DNA from: Candidatus Methanocorpusculum equi
GTDB lineage: Archaea > Halobacteriota > Methanomicrobia > Methanomicrobiales > Methanocorpusculaceae
Direction of reading: 5' to 3'
DNA length: 6,937 nt
NCBI GenBank assembly: GCA_018065685.1
Contig: JAGHSU010000067.1
Span: 1 to 6,937, forward strand
Shown here: positions 1 through 6,486 of the stretch, in pieces
Numbering within the stretch: position 1 is the first letter of the stretch
Layout: every line of letters begins with the position of its first letter
Notes under the pieces: generated by a model
Database searches by the model: none
Seen by the model: only the letters and a program-made list of their open reading frames with translations
What the model was told of the DNA's origin: nothing
Program-made: the position numbers and the translations under genes

Positions 1-74
1 TTGTCGGTCAGCCGATTCAGCTCGGTACCGGTGATGTGAAACTGATGGCTAAGCGGGGTAAAGCCGTAACGCTG

Positions 75-99
75 TCTGTTTTTGTTTTTTTATTATTTA
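75..99 (+). terminator. Oligo-T tract, possible 3' end of a rightward upstream gene
   Basis: The plus strand reads several T runs (T5, then T7, then TTATTT) in this stretch. Archaeal transcription often ends at oligo-T tracts without a strong hairpin, so this is a plausible 3' end for a rightward gene entering from the left. The alternative is a minus-strand TATA box (TTATAAATA on that strand, near 94-102) serving a leftward gene outside the window. The sequence alone does not decide. Confidence 0.3.
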
Positions 100-109
100 T
101 AATTCACAT

Positions 110-135
110 AAAAAAGCAGGGACGTCCAACGCCCC
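110..135 (-). terminator. Possible terminator of the alaS-ligase transcript
   Basis: Directly after the ligase stop codon the minus strand can fold GGGCGT (134-129) against ACGTCCC (125-119) with one bulged base and a three-base loop. A T6 run follows at 115-110. Hairpin plus T-run right after the last gene of a minus-strand pair fits a transcription end, but the stem is short and imperfect. Confidence 0.4.
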
Positions 136-1776
136 TCATTCTTCCTTATTCTGCATCGAATACCGTCTGTGGAGACTCTCTATCGTCTCAATCTCCCCTG
201 CATCCTTATCGTCTCGTAACCGCACAAACCGCGGGAACCGCAGAGCATACCCCGCAGGATAATTCGTACTCCGCTGAAGCTCCGCATACCCTACCTCAAA
301 CACCACATCCGGCTCAAATGAAACCGTCTTCCCGTGCTCTGCAACAACCCGGTCCTTAAAGAGGTCATAAAGCGTTGAAAGCATCGCATCATCGATTCCG
401 GTCGCCACACGGGAAATCTCCAGAAGCTCCCCGTTCTCATCCTGGCAGGCGAGAATAAACGACCCGAACATCTTCGCACGCTTCCCCTCGCCCCATTCGG
501 CGCCTGTCACCGCAAGGTCGATGGTATCCACCTCAGGCTTAATCTTAATCCAGAGCTTTCCCCGGTTGCCCGGAAGATAGGGGGTATCAAGGACTTTAAG
601 CATAATCCCTTCGTTACCCGCATCGAGTGCCGCATGATAATATGCTTCAATCTCATCAGCCGAACTGCTTACCATCTGCGGGGCTACATAGTCGGTCATG
701 ACTTCAGTGAGAATCTTTCTCCGCTCAGAAAACGGCAGGTCAATCAAGGTCTTCCCGTCGCAGACCAGGATATCAAAGACACAGGGTCGAAGCTCAATCT
801 GCTCCTGTGCCGCATCGATGTCATGCTTTCTCCGGATTCTCCGAAGCACCGTCTGGAACGGCATCGGCTTCCCGTTAAGGATTGCTATCACCTCTCCGTC
901 GATGATAACATCATGCGTTGCGGCGGCAGAAAGCTTTGCCACAACATCAGGAAGGGATTCGGTCATCTCCTCAAGACGCCGCGAGTAGATGGCAGCTTTG
1001 TCTCCTGTCTTATGGAACTGGAAGCGGCTCCCGTCGTATTTGTTCTCGGCCGCGAGCATCCCGTGGGTCTCAAGCATCCCCTTAATTGAGCCTGCCTGTG
1101 CGAGCATCATCTTGACGGGCTTGAAAGGCGTGATATGGACCTTTAAGAGCTCCTCAGGGGCGGTCTTTGCGAGGAGGGCTACCTCCCCTAAGTCATTTAA
1201 TGCCTGATGCGCATGCTCAACGGTTTCCGCAGGAATCCCGAACGCCTTTGACACGGCATCCTTTACCACGCCTTCGCCCACACCGATACGCATCTCCTCT
1301 AAAATCAGACGGCTCAGATACCGTCCCTCTATGGGAGAGGCGTTTGATAAAAGATACTGGGCGGTACGAAGCCGCTCCTGCTGCGAGCGTCTTCCCTGAC
1401 TCTGCGCCATCGAAAGGAAGCGGGCATGAACATCCATAAGCTCAAGCTCCTCGGAAAAAAACATCATCTGTTCCCGCTTTGCAAGAAGCCCCTCAACTAC
1501 TGACCCGGTGTCTCCCGAGCTGTTTACGGCTGAAATCACATACTCTTTTTTCTTTCCGATAACATAGGCTAAGGCTTCGTAGAGAAGCGAAGGCCCGAAC
1601 ATCAGCTTTTCCGCGGACCAGTCGGGAAAAATTCTCCCCCTCGCAAACCGCACAAAGACGGAAAGCTCCTCTGCAGGGATGGTCTGGAAGACTCCAGCGA
1701 GCGCATCAGCCATCGCCAGGCGTGAGGAGATTTTTTCGATTCTGCTGCAGATTTCCGCAAACTCAAGAAAACGCAT
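136..1776 (-). CDS. lig: ATP-dependent DNA ligase (archaeal Lig, DNA ligase I type)
   Basis: Seals 3'-OH/5'-phosphate nicks in duplex DNA using ATP, through an enzyme-lysyl-AMP intermediate, in Okazaki-fragment joining and repair. The 546-aa protein has the usual archaeal length. Residues 1 to about 205 match the N-terminal DNA-binding domain; QMMFF at 103-107 resembles the PCNA-binding box that archaeal ligases carry at this place. The nucleotidyltransferase core shows motif I KYDG with nucleophile K246 (E244 before it), SRRLEEMT (265-272), IIDGE (291-295), motif III FDIL (334-337), motif IV EGIMLK (389-394) and motif V with K411 and K413. The OB-fold domain follows, with RFPR (513-516) as motif VI. 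The ATG start is forced: the next upstream in-frame codons lead straight to a stop, which is the alaS stop itself. No Shine-Dalgarno site precedes it. It lies 12 bases after alaS and is probably co-transcribed. Confidence 0.97.
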   Translation of the reverse strand: MRFLEFAEICSRIEKISSRLAMADALAGVFQTIPAEELSVFVRFARGRIFPDWSAEKLMFGPSLLYEALAYVIGKKKEYVISAVNSSGDTGSVVEGLLAKREQMMFFSEELELMDVHARFLSMAQSQGRRSQQERLRTAQYLLSNASPIEGRYLSRLILEEMRIGVGEGVVKDAVSKAFGIPAETVEHAHQALNDLGEVALLAKTAPEELLKVHITPFKPVKMMLAQAGSIKGMLETHGMLAAENKYDGSRFQFHKTGDKAAIYSRRLEEMTESLPDVVAKLSAAATHDVIIDGEVIAILNGKPMPFQTVLRRIRRKHDIDAAQEQIELRPCVFDILVCDGKTLIDLPFSERRKILTEVMTDYVAPQMVSSSADEIEAYYHAALDAGNEGIMLKVLDTPYLPGNRGKLWIKIKPEVDTIDLAVTGAEWGEGKRAKMFGSFILACQDENGELLEISRVATGIDDAMLSTLYDLFKDRVVAEHGKTVSFEPDVVFEVGYAELQRSTNYPAGYALRFPRFVRLRDDKDAGEIETIESLHRRYSMQNKEE

Positions 1777-1788
1777 GCTAAAAAAGGG

Positions 1789-4539
1789 TTAAAGCATACC
1801 CTTAACCAGGGTTTCCGCTTTGGCGAGGGCAGCGCCTGTCTGTGCTGCATCTGAACCTGCACCCTGTGCAAGGCCCGGCTTTCCTCCGCCTTTTCCGCCA
1901 ACAACCGCACAGACCTCGCTTACGAGCTTTCCTGCGTGAACTTTGTCGGTTCCGGATGCCGCAACAACACCCACGCCGTCTGCGGTGGTAATTAAGACTG
2001 CAACGCCGCCGCGTGCTGCAACCGCCGAGGCGACGGTTACAAGCTCCTTGCGGGAGATATCAAGCTGCTTTACCACAACCTCGACACCTCCGACCACCTC
2101 GCCCTGAAGGCGGGAAATCTCAAGCTCCGCAATCTTGGACCGCAGGCGCTCAATCTCCTTTCTCTGGTCCTTCCACTCGGTAAAGAAGTGCTCAACAGCT
2201 CCGGGCAGGTTTTCGGTCTGCACCGATAAGGTTTCAGCCGAGGTGTTTAAAAGACCCTGAATGTGCTGCATCGCATCGAGTGCCGCAAATCCGCAGGCGA
2301 ACTCAAGACGCTCGACACCGTCCTGGATGTGCTCTAAGCGGAGCAGTTTGATGGGGCCGATTTCACCGGTTGACATACAGTGCGTTCCTGCACATGCCTC
2401 GATTTCGACGCCCATCTTGACGATACGAAGCTCCTTTCCCGGGGGCACTCCTCCCTGATAGAGGGCAAACCCGAACTCCTGCTCGGCCTCGACTCTCGGA
2501 CGGATGGAAATCTCCACCGGGAGGTTCTGCATCACGAGTTTGTTTGCGTATGCCTCAATCTGCTTCAGCTCGTCATCGGTGATGTGGGTGTAATGTCTGA
2601 TATCAAGTCTTGCAGATTCGGGGGAGAGCTGCGACCCTGCCTGGTGGATGTGGGGGCCTAAGACCTCCTTTGCGGCGCGGATTACCATGTGCGTTCCCGA
2701 GTGGTGGCGCATCAGGGCACGTCTGCGCTCCTCGTTTAATGCTCCTTTGACATTGTCTCCGGGTCTGAACACGGGGTCGTTTATCTTATGGAGAATCACA
2801 TCGCCGTACTTGACAACCTCAACAACTGCGGCCGACTGGTGTCCTCCTTCTGCGCGGGTTTCTGCAAAAACACCCTGGTCGGAAGGCTGTCCTCCGCCTT
2901 CGGGGTAGAAGCAGGTGGTATCTAAGACCACATAGTCCTCGATGACGTCAAGGACCGTTGCGCTGAACTCCATCCTCTCGGGGTGGGCATAGTAGTCTTT
3001 TACGGTTGCCGGAAGCTTTTCGATGCGCTCCGCATACTTTGCAAGAGGCGATGCCTGCTTTTCACCTTCGTTTTCGGAGTGCATATCCGCAATCTGCGAG
3101 TCGAAATCGTCCGGGATTTCAAACTGTGCTCCGGTTTCGGTGAGCGTCTTTTTCATCAGGTCTACCGGGATTCCGTGGGAATCGTAGAGGGTGATAAGTT
3201 CTGATAAGGGAACGGGTTCGTTCTTTTTCACGTAGGTCTGACCGACTCTCTGAACCGTGCGGGTGCCGCGGGCAATCGTTGCATCATACTTTTCCACCTC
3301 GCGTGCGATGATTTCGCGGACGATGGAGGGGGTCTGCTCAAAGTTGGAAAGCCCGATGTCTTTCATCTGTGCAACAACAATGTCGCCTAAGTCCTCGTCA
3401 ACCTTTGCCTCCTGCATCATTCTGATGCTTCTTCTAAGCACAAGACGCGCCAGGTATCCTTCGCGGACGTTTGAGGGGACAATGAGGTCGCCTAACATGT
3501 AGGCAAGACATCTGGTGTGGTCGCAGAGCGCATAGATGTTTTCCATCGGGACAATAATCTTTTCGAGTTTTTTGACGGAGATACCGGATGCTTTTGCGAC
3601 CTTCTGTCTGAGTTCGCTGATCTTTTCGCCTCTGATGTCCATGAGACCCGCAAACTGTGCGTTCTTTCCGAGGATGCCTTCAATTTCCGCATTGTTTAAG
3701 TAATCCTCCATTCCTGCGGCGTTTAACAGGCGCGGAATCATATCGGGGAAGACCGCATCGTATGCGGTTGGTGTTCCGCAGGATGCCCAGGTAAAGCGCT
3801 CGAGACCATACCCGGTATCCACAATCCTAAGCGGCATCTCATAGTAGTCCTTGCCGTCAATCATGACCTGCGGTTTTCCGGAGTTCTTGCGGGAGAGGTT
3901 CATAAAGACGAGTGTTGCAACCTCAAGACCGCCCATGAGGACCTCGACTGATACTCCGGCATTTCCTCCGCCGAACCACGGGTTTTCCTTGAAGGTGAGC
4001 TGATTCAGGTCACCCCCTACGGAGTTTACAAATCCTGCGCAGAGTTCAACACAGCGGTCCTTGAAGTAGACCGGGTGCTCGTCGGTGTTGAATGCGTGGT
4101 GCGCCATCATCTCAAAGCAGGTGAAGTGTCTGCCCGAGCGTCCCACATTATCCAGGTCGTTTAACCGGATACACGGCTGGGAGATGGTAAGCGGGTTTGC
4201 CGGCGGCGGGCACATGCCGCTTGTTACAAACGGCTGGAAGTCCGCGATGGAGGCGATTGTTAAGTAGATATCGTCTCTCCAGCGGGCTGCTACCGGATAG
4301 CGGCCAATACTTGTGTGGCCGTTTTTCTCGAAGAAGGAGAGGTATGCCTCACGCATCTCTGCAACCGTGTGCTTTTTGAAGAGCGGATTTCCAATGAACT
4401 GATACGGTTCACAGGGCGCATCACCGCAAACTTCGCGTTTGGGGTCGAGCGTCCAGAACGGCATGCCGCACTTTTTACAGATTTTGCGGACATAGCCGTT
4501 TTCCTTGAAGAAGTCTAACTGATATTCGTTTTCGAGCAT
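1789..4539 (-). CDS. alaS: Alanyl-tRNA synthetase, archaeal type
   Basis: Charges tRNA-Ala with alanine in the cytoplasm and hydrolyses mischarged Ser- and Gly-tRNA-Ala. The 916-aa length is normal for archaeal AlaRS. The archaeal N-terminal extension carries a zinc-ribbon pattern, C21-x2-C24 and C38-x4-C43. The class II catalytic domain follows, with a motif 2 region around R125 to R137 (CIRLND, GRSGRHF) and motif 3 GYGLER (243-248). The tRNA-recognition region includes CDHTRC (339-344) and an archaeal-style insert before it. The editing domain begins near FYPEGGGQPSDQG (545-557) and has the zinc/catalytic set H613-x3-H617 and C716-x3-H720. A charged, probably coiled-coil stretch (about 789-815) leads to the C-Ala domain with the Gly-rich GGKGGGKPG (881-889). 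The ATG at 4539 gives the conserved start MLENEYQLDFF. No clear SD lies at normal distance; a GGAG is about 23 bases away. Confidence 0.98.
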   Translation of the reverse strand: MLENEYQLDFFKENGYVRKICKKCGMPFWTLDPKREVCGDAPCEPYQFIGNPLFKKHTVAEMREAYLSFFEKNGHTSIGRYPVAARWRDDIYLTIASIADFQPFVTSGMCPPPANPLTISQPCIRLNDLDNVGRSGRHFTCFEMMAHHAFNTDEHPVYFKDRCVELCAGFVNSVGGDLNQLTFKENPWFGGGNAGVSVEVLMGGLEVATLVFMNLSRKNSGKPQVMIDGKDYYEMPLRIVDTGYGLERFTWASCGTPTAYDAVFPDMIPRLLNAAGMEDYLNNAEIEGILGKNAQFAGLMDIRGEKISELRQKVAKASGISVKKLEKIIVPMENIYALCDHTRCLAYMLGDLIVPSNVREGYLARLVLRRSIRMMQEAKVDEDLGDIVVAQMKDIGLSNFEQTPSIVREIIAREVEKYDATIARGTRTVQRVGQTYVKKNEPVPLSELITLYDSHGIPVDLMKKTLTETGAQFEIPDDFDSQIADMHSENEGEKQASPLAKYAERIEKLPATVKDYYAHPERMEFSATVLDVIEDYVVLDTTCFYPEGGGQPSDQGVFAETRAEGGHQSAAVVEVVKYGDVILHKINDPVFRPGDNVKGALNEERRRALMRHHSGTHMVIRAAKEVLGPHIHQAGSQLSPESARLDIRHYTHITDDELKQIEAYANKLVMQNLPVEISIRPRVEAEQEFGFALYQGGVPPGKELRIVKMGVEIEACAGTHCMSTGEIGPIKLLRLEHIQDGVERLEFACGFAALDAMQHIQGLLNTSAETLSVQTENLPGAVEHFFTEWKDQRKEIERLRSKIAELEISRLQGEVVGGVEVVVKQLDISRKELVTVASAVAARGGVAVLITTADGVGVVAASGTDKVHAGKLVSEVCAVVGGKGGGKPGLAQGAGSDAAQTGAALAKAETLVKGML

Positions 4540-4584
4540 TGGGTGTTCCCCGTTTGTTAATACTCCTTACTTATTGGAGGTGTA

Positions 4585-4597
4585 ATGATATATGTCT
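4585..4597 (-). promoter_or_regulatory. TATA-like box of the alaS-ligase unit
   Basis: On the minus strand the sequence GACATATATC sits about 50 bases before the alaS ATG. With archaeal TATA-to-start spacing of about 25 bases, transcription would begin near 4563-4566, giving a leader of roughly 25 bases. The box overlaps one copy of a perfect 12-bp tandem duplication, so a second, weaker ATAT-containing copy lies 12 bp further upstream. Assigned from position and composition only. Confidence 0.45.
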
Positions 4598-4613
4598 ATG
4601 GATATGTCTATGG
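4590..4613 (+). repeat. Perfect 12-bp tandem duplication in the alaS promoter region
   Basis: ATATGTCTATGG occurs at 4590-4601 and again at 4602-4613 with no mismatch. A related GTCTAT is found at 4631-4636. The repeat overlaps the predicted TATA/BRE region of alaS, so it could duplicate a promoter element or operator. Replication slippage would give the same picture. Confidence 0.9.
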
Positions 4614-4652
4614 GGGTGTTTATCAATAGTGTCTATCTGAATTGTTCATAGG

Positions 4653-4748
4653 GTTGTTGTCCCTGCTTATGCGGAGGTTCTCTGAGATTGCTGTATCAGC
4701 CGGTGCGAATGCTCTTTGAGGTTGTTGTATCTTATGTGCGTCTTGACC
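4653..4748 (+). repeat. Degenerate tandem repeats of about 34 bp
   Basis: Two 34-base units, 4653-4686 and 4687-4720, align without gaps at about 22 of 34 positions and both end in TCTGAG or TTTGAG. A third, partial unit starts at 4721 with GTTGTTGTAT, matching the head of the first unit (GTTGTTGTCC). The repeats run into the left outer arm of inverted-repeat element A, so the third unit is also part of that arm. No coding function is apparent. Confidence 0.5.
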
Positions 4749-5030
4749 ACAAAACCGCAAATCTACGCAAATCTACGCAAATCGCGAGCCTATACACCCG
4801 TGCTTAAACCCCGCTTATCGCGGGGCACGGGCGGCTCGCTGGAGAAAATAATTTATCTCTTATTCCCCTCCATTTCCAGTATTTATGTAAATATTAATTC
4901 TTAGCAGCCCGCCTGCTCCCCGCCATAAGCGGGGTTAAGCGCAGGTGAATAGGGCTGCGATTTGCGTAGATTTGCGGTTTTATAGCAAAGATTCACCATC
5001 AGTTACAACATCCGTAAAGAACACCTGCAC
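4703..5030. repeat. Long imperfect inverted-repeat element A
   Basis: The left arm starts at GGTGCG (about 4702) and runs to about 4838; the right arm runs from about 4902 to 5030. Inner arm: AAAACCGC then AAATCTACGC units, AAATCGC, CTATWCACC, GCTTA, CCCCGCTTA, each found inverted on the other side (4751-4825 against 4918-4982). The left arm has one extra 11-bp AAATCTACGC-type unit. Outer arm: GTGC....TGTTGTA is seen on both sides (4703-4729 against 5004-5030, about 20 of 27 positions). Each inner arm also holds its own perfect 6-bp hairpin (4809-4825 and 4918-4934). The 60-base centre is AT-rich. It fills most of the divergent alaS/asd intergenic region. Likely a dispersed repeat of the genome; class unknown. 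Confidence 0.85.
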
Positions 5031-5034
5031 TGCT

Positions 5035-5090
5035 ACAAAAACATTCCACTCCACTCACAAAAACATTCAACCATATCCGCAAAACATTCC
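5035..5090 (+). promoter_or_regulatory. Iterated CAAAAACATTC boxes upstream of asd
   Basis: AAACATTC occurs at 5039-5046, 5061-5068 and 5082-5089, embedded in ACAAAAACATTC, ACAAAAACATTC and GCAAAACATTC. The spacing is 22 and 21 bases, about two helical turns, so the boxes would face the same side of the DNA. A fourth, weaker copy (AACACCTGCACT, 5020-5031) precedes them. They end just before the predicted TATA box of asd. This arrangement fits a multi-copy operator, but the regulator is unknown, and slippage repeats remain possible. Confidence 0.4.
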
Positions 5091-5093
5091 ACA

Positions 5094-5103
5094 GTATTAT
5101 AAC
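5094..5103 (+). promoter_or_regulatory. TATA-like box of the asd-albA unit
   Basis: GTATTATAAC lies about 30 bases before the asd ATG at 5128. A start site about 25-26 bases downstream of the box would fall at 5123-5128, that is, at or within a few bases of the start codon. No Shine-Dalgarno site exists in between, so the message is probably leaderless or nearly so. Confidence 0.55.
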
Positions 5104-5127
5104 CAAGAAAAACCAATATCATTACAT

Positions 5128-6141
5128 ATGTTAAAGGCAGGAATTCTTGGAGCCACCGGTGCGGTGGGACAAAGATTCGTTCAGCTGCTTGCAAACCACC
5201 CCTGGTTTGAGCTGACGACCCTTACCGCATCCGAGCGCTCTGCAGGAAAACGCTACGCTGACGCCGTAAACTGGCGTCTTGACTCTCCGTTCCCGGACAA
5301 AGCAGGAGAACTCATTGTCTCCCCGACAAACGTTGATGCGGTAAAAGACTGTGATATCGTCTTCTCAGCCCTTCCCGCAGAGCTCGCAGGAACACTCGAA
5401 ACCGCAATCGCTGACGCGGGTGTTGGTGTTTTCAGCAATGCAAGCTCGCACCGTATGGACCCTGACGTCCCCTTAATGATTGCCGAGGTAAACCCGGAGC
5501 ATGCCGCACTCATCGATGTCCAGCGCAAAAAACGCGACGGATTTATCGTTACAAATCCGAACTGCTCGACGATTATGCTTGCAACGGCGTTAGCCCCGCT
5601 TCGGAAGTTCTCCTTTACGGGCATCCAGGTCGCAACCATGCAGGCAATCTCAGGCGCAGGATTCGAGGGCGTTCTCGCATTCGGCATCTACGACAATGTC
5701 ATCCCCTACATCGGAGGAGAAGAGGAGAAGATGGCGCGCGAGGCAAACAAGATTCTCGGAACCTTTGAAAACGGACAGATTACAGGAGCCCCCTTTACGG
5801 TCTCTGCATCCTGCAACCGTGTGCCGGTAATCGACGGACACACCTTAAATGTCTGGATTGACATCAAGGCAACCCCTGAAGAGGTCATCGAGGCCTTTAA
5901 GACCTGGGAAGCACCGTTTACGGGACTTCCGACACAGCCCGACAAATCAGTCCTCTATCTTCCGGAAGAGAACCGCCCGCAGCCGCGTCTTGACCGCAAC
6001 AGAGGGGGGGCCATGACGGTTTCCGTCGGCAGAGTCCGTGAGGGTATCAGATTTGTTGCAATGGGTCACAACACCATCCGCGGAGCAGCCGGAGCATCGG
6101 TTCTGAACGCAGAACTGTTTCACTCGAAGAAATATATCTGA
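5128..6141 (+). CDS. asd: Aspartate-semialdehyde dehydrogenase
   Basis: Reduces L-aspartyl-4-phosphate to L-aspartate-4-semialdehyde with NADPH, the branch point to lysine, threonine and methionine. In many methanogens the product also feeds the aromatic amino-acid route via 3-dehydroquinate. The 337-aa protein matches the archaeal/fungal-type family in length. It shows the NADP-binding loop GATGAVG (8-14) after a first beta strand, SNASSHRM (103-110), the catalytic cysteine C146 in NPNCST (143-148), AISGAG (173-178), and the substrate/catalytic pair R231 and H238 in RVPVIDGH. The frame stays open upstream to an ATG at 4945, but that extension only translates inverted-repeat element A and unrelated low-complexity sequence, whereas ATG 5128 gives the family start MLKAGILGATG. 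First gene of a pair with albA; its stop lies inside a 16-bp tandem duplication. Confidence 0.97.
   Translation: MLKAGILGATGAVGQRFVQLLANHPWFELTTLTASERSAGKRYADAVNWRLDSPFPDKAGELIVSPTNVDAVKDCDIVFSALPAELAGTLETAIADAGVGVFSNASSHRMDPDVPLMIAEVNPEHAALIDVQRKKRDGFIVTNPNCSTIMLATALAPLRKFSFTGIQVATMQAISGAGFEGVLAFGIYDNVIPYIGGEEEKMAREANKILGTFENGQITGAPFTVSASCNRVPVIDGHTLNVWIDIKATPEEVIEAFKTWEAPFTGLPTQPDKSVLYLPEENRPQPRLDRNRGGAMTVSVGRVREGIRFVAMGHNTIRGAAGASVLNAELFHSKKYI
6130..6138 (+). promoter_or_regulatory. Possible internal TATA box for albA
   Basis: AAATATATC at the very end of asd lies about 40 bases before the albA ATG. A start about 25 bases downstream would fall near 6160 and give a short leader. Alba is usually an abundant protein, so a private promoter in addition to read-through from asd is reasonable, but the evidence is only the motif and its distance. 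Confidence 0.3.
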
Positions 6142-6166
6142 GACATCTGATATCTGAGACATCTGA
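6135..6166 (+). repeat. Perfect 16-bp tandem duplication across the asd stop codon
   Basis: TATCTGAGACATCTGA occurs at 6135-6150 and again, unchanged, at 6151-6166. The first copy contains the asd stop TGA (6139-6141). Each unit has two ATCTGA hexamers, so the hexamer occurs four times. The duplication makes up nearly all of the asd-albA spacer. Because 16 is not a multiple of three and the stop lies in the first copy, the Asd protein is unaffected. Confidence 0.95.
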
Positions 6167-6174
6167 GCGAACCG

Positions 6175-6444
6175 ATGGAAGATAATGTTGTCTATATCGG
6201 GACGAAGCCGGTGATGAATTACGTCCTGGCGGTCGTTACCCAGTTTAACGCAGGAGCAAAGGAGGTCTGTATCAGGGCCCGCGGGAAGACCATCGTGCGG
6301 GCTGTTGATACGGCAGAGATTACGGTTAGGCAGTTTCTGACGGATGTCGATAAGAAAGAGGTTTCAATCTCCACAGAGGCGGTTGAAACCGATGCCGGAC
6401 CTGCGAATGTTTCTGTGATTCAGATTGTGCTTTCACGAAAGTGA
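6175..6444 (+). CDS. albA: Alba family DNA/RNA-binding chromatin protein
   Basis: Alba is a small basic dimeric protein that coats and bridges archaeal DNA and also binds RNA. The 89-aa product has the normal length and the family core: [17 protein letters not shown] (4-20), [15 protein letters not shown] (35-49) and a C-terminal beta strand VIQIVLSRK (81-89). In the Sulfolobus protein the first loop reads KK, where the first lysine (K16) is the acetylated one; here the pair is T10-K11, so only the second lysine is kept. Related methanogen Alba proteins, as I recall them, also lack the first lysine. The ATG follows the asd stop by 33 bases with no SD site; upstream in-frame codons reach a stop at 6148-6150 with no ATG, GTG or TTG. 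Probably co-transcribed with asd and ended by the hairpin overlapping its stop. Confidence 0.95.
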   Translation: MEDNVVYIGTKPVMNYVLAVVTQFNAGAKEVCIRARGKTIVRAVDTAEITVRQFLTDVDKKEVSISTEAVETDAGPANVSVIQIVLSRK

Positions 6445-6462
6445 AATATTTTTTTATTTTTT
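6431..6462 (+). terminator. Hairpin plus T-tract at the end of albA
   Basis: TTTCAC (6431-6436) pairs perfectly with GTGAAA (6441-6446) around a GAAA loop, and a T7-A-T6 tract follows at 6449-6462. The stem includes the last codons and the stop codon of albA. This looks like an intrinsic terminator; in archaea the T-tract alone may be sufficient. Confidence 0.7.
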
Positions 6463-6486
6463 GTGTTGGTTGGTTTTGTGGGTTTA

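Larger units (their letters stand above)
1..135. other. Window edge and T-rich non-coding spacer beyond the ligase gene
   Basis: No gene can be assigned with confidence here. On the plus strand, frame 1 is open from the window edge and stops at TGA 37-39 (last residues SVPVM), which could be the tail of a rightward gene. Frame 3 is open from position 3 (reading VGQPIQLGTGDVKLMAKRG) with believable codon use, but it has no stop until 359 and would have to run through the T-rich tract and antisense to the ligase gene. On the minus strand, one frame is also open from about 71 to 1 without a start codon. I cannot choose between these from 70 bases. From about 75 to 100 the plus strand is very T-rich. 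Confidence 0.4.

Noticed and set aside
36..359. Plus-strand reading frame of 107 codons starting with GTG
   Set aside because: Most of it is antisense to the ligase gene and its hydrophobic part comes from the T-rich tract; no family resemblance is seen. Its first residues could still be the tail of an upstream gene in this frame.
634..1089. Plus-strand 151-codon frame inside the ligase gene
   Set aside because: It is the antisense shadow of conserved ligase domains, with no ribosome site or promoter of its own.
4751..4785. CRISPR array suggested by the AAATCTACGC repeats
   Set aside because: The units are 10-11 bp, directly adjacent and only two to three in number, with no spacers and no cas genes nearby.
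4716..4904. Plus-strand 62-codon frame in the divergent intergenic region
   Set aside because: It translates the left arm and AT-rich centre of element A; the inverted-repeat structure explains the sequence better than coding does.
4703..5030. Replication origin at the repeat-rich, AT-containing divergent region
   Set aside because: No origin-recognition-box-like repeats or cdc6/orc gene are visible, and the related element B after albA makes a dispersed repeat more likely.
4945..5127. In-frame N-terminal extension of asd from ATG 4945
   Set aside because: The extension translates the right arm of element A and repeat-rich DNA, lies before the predicted TATA box, and precedes a standard family N-terminus at 5128.
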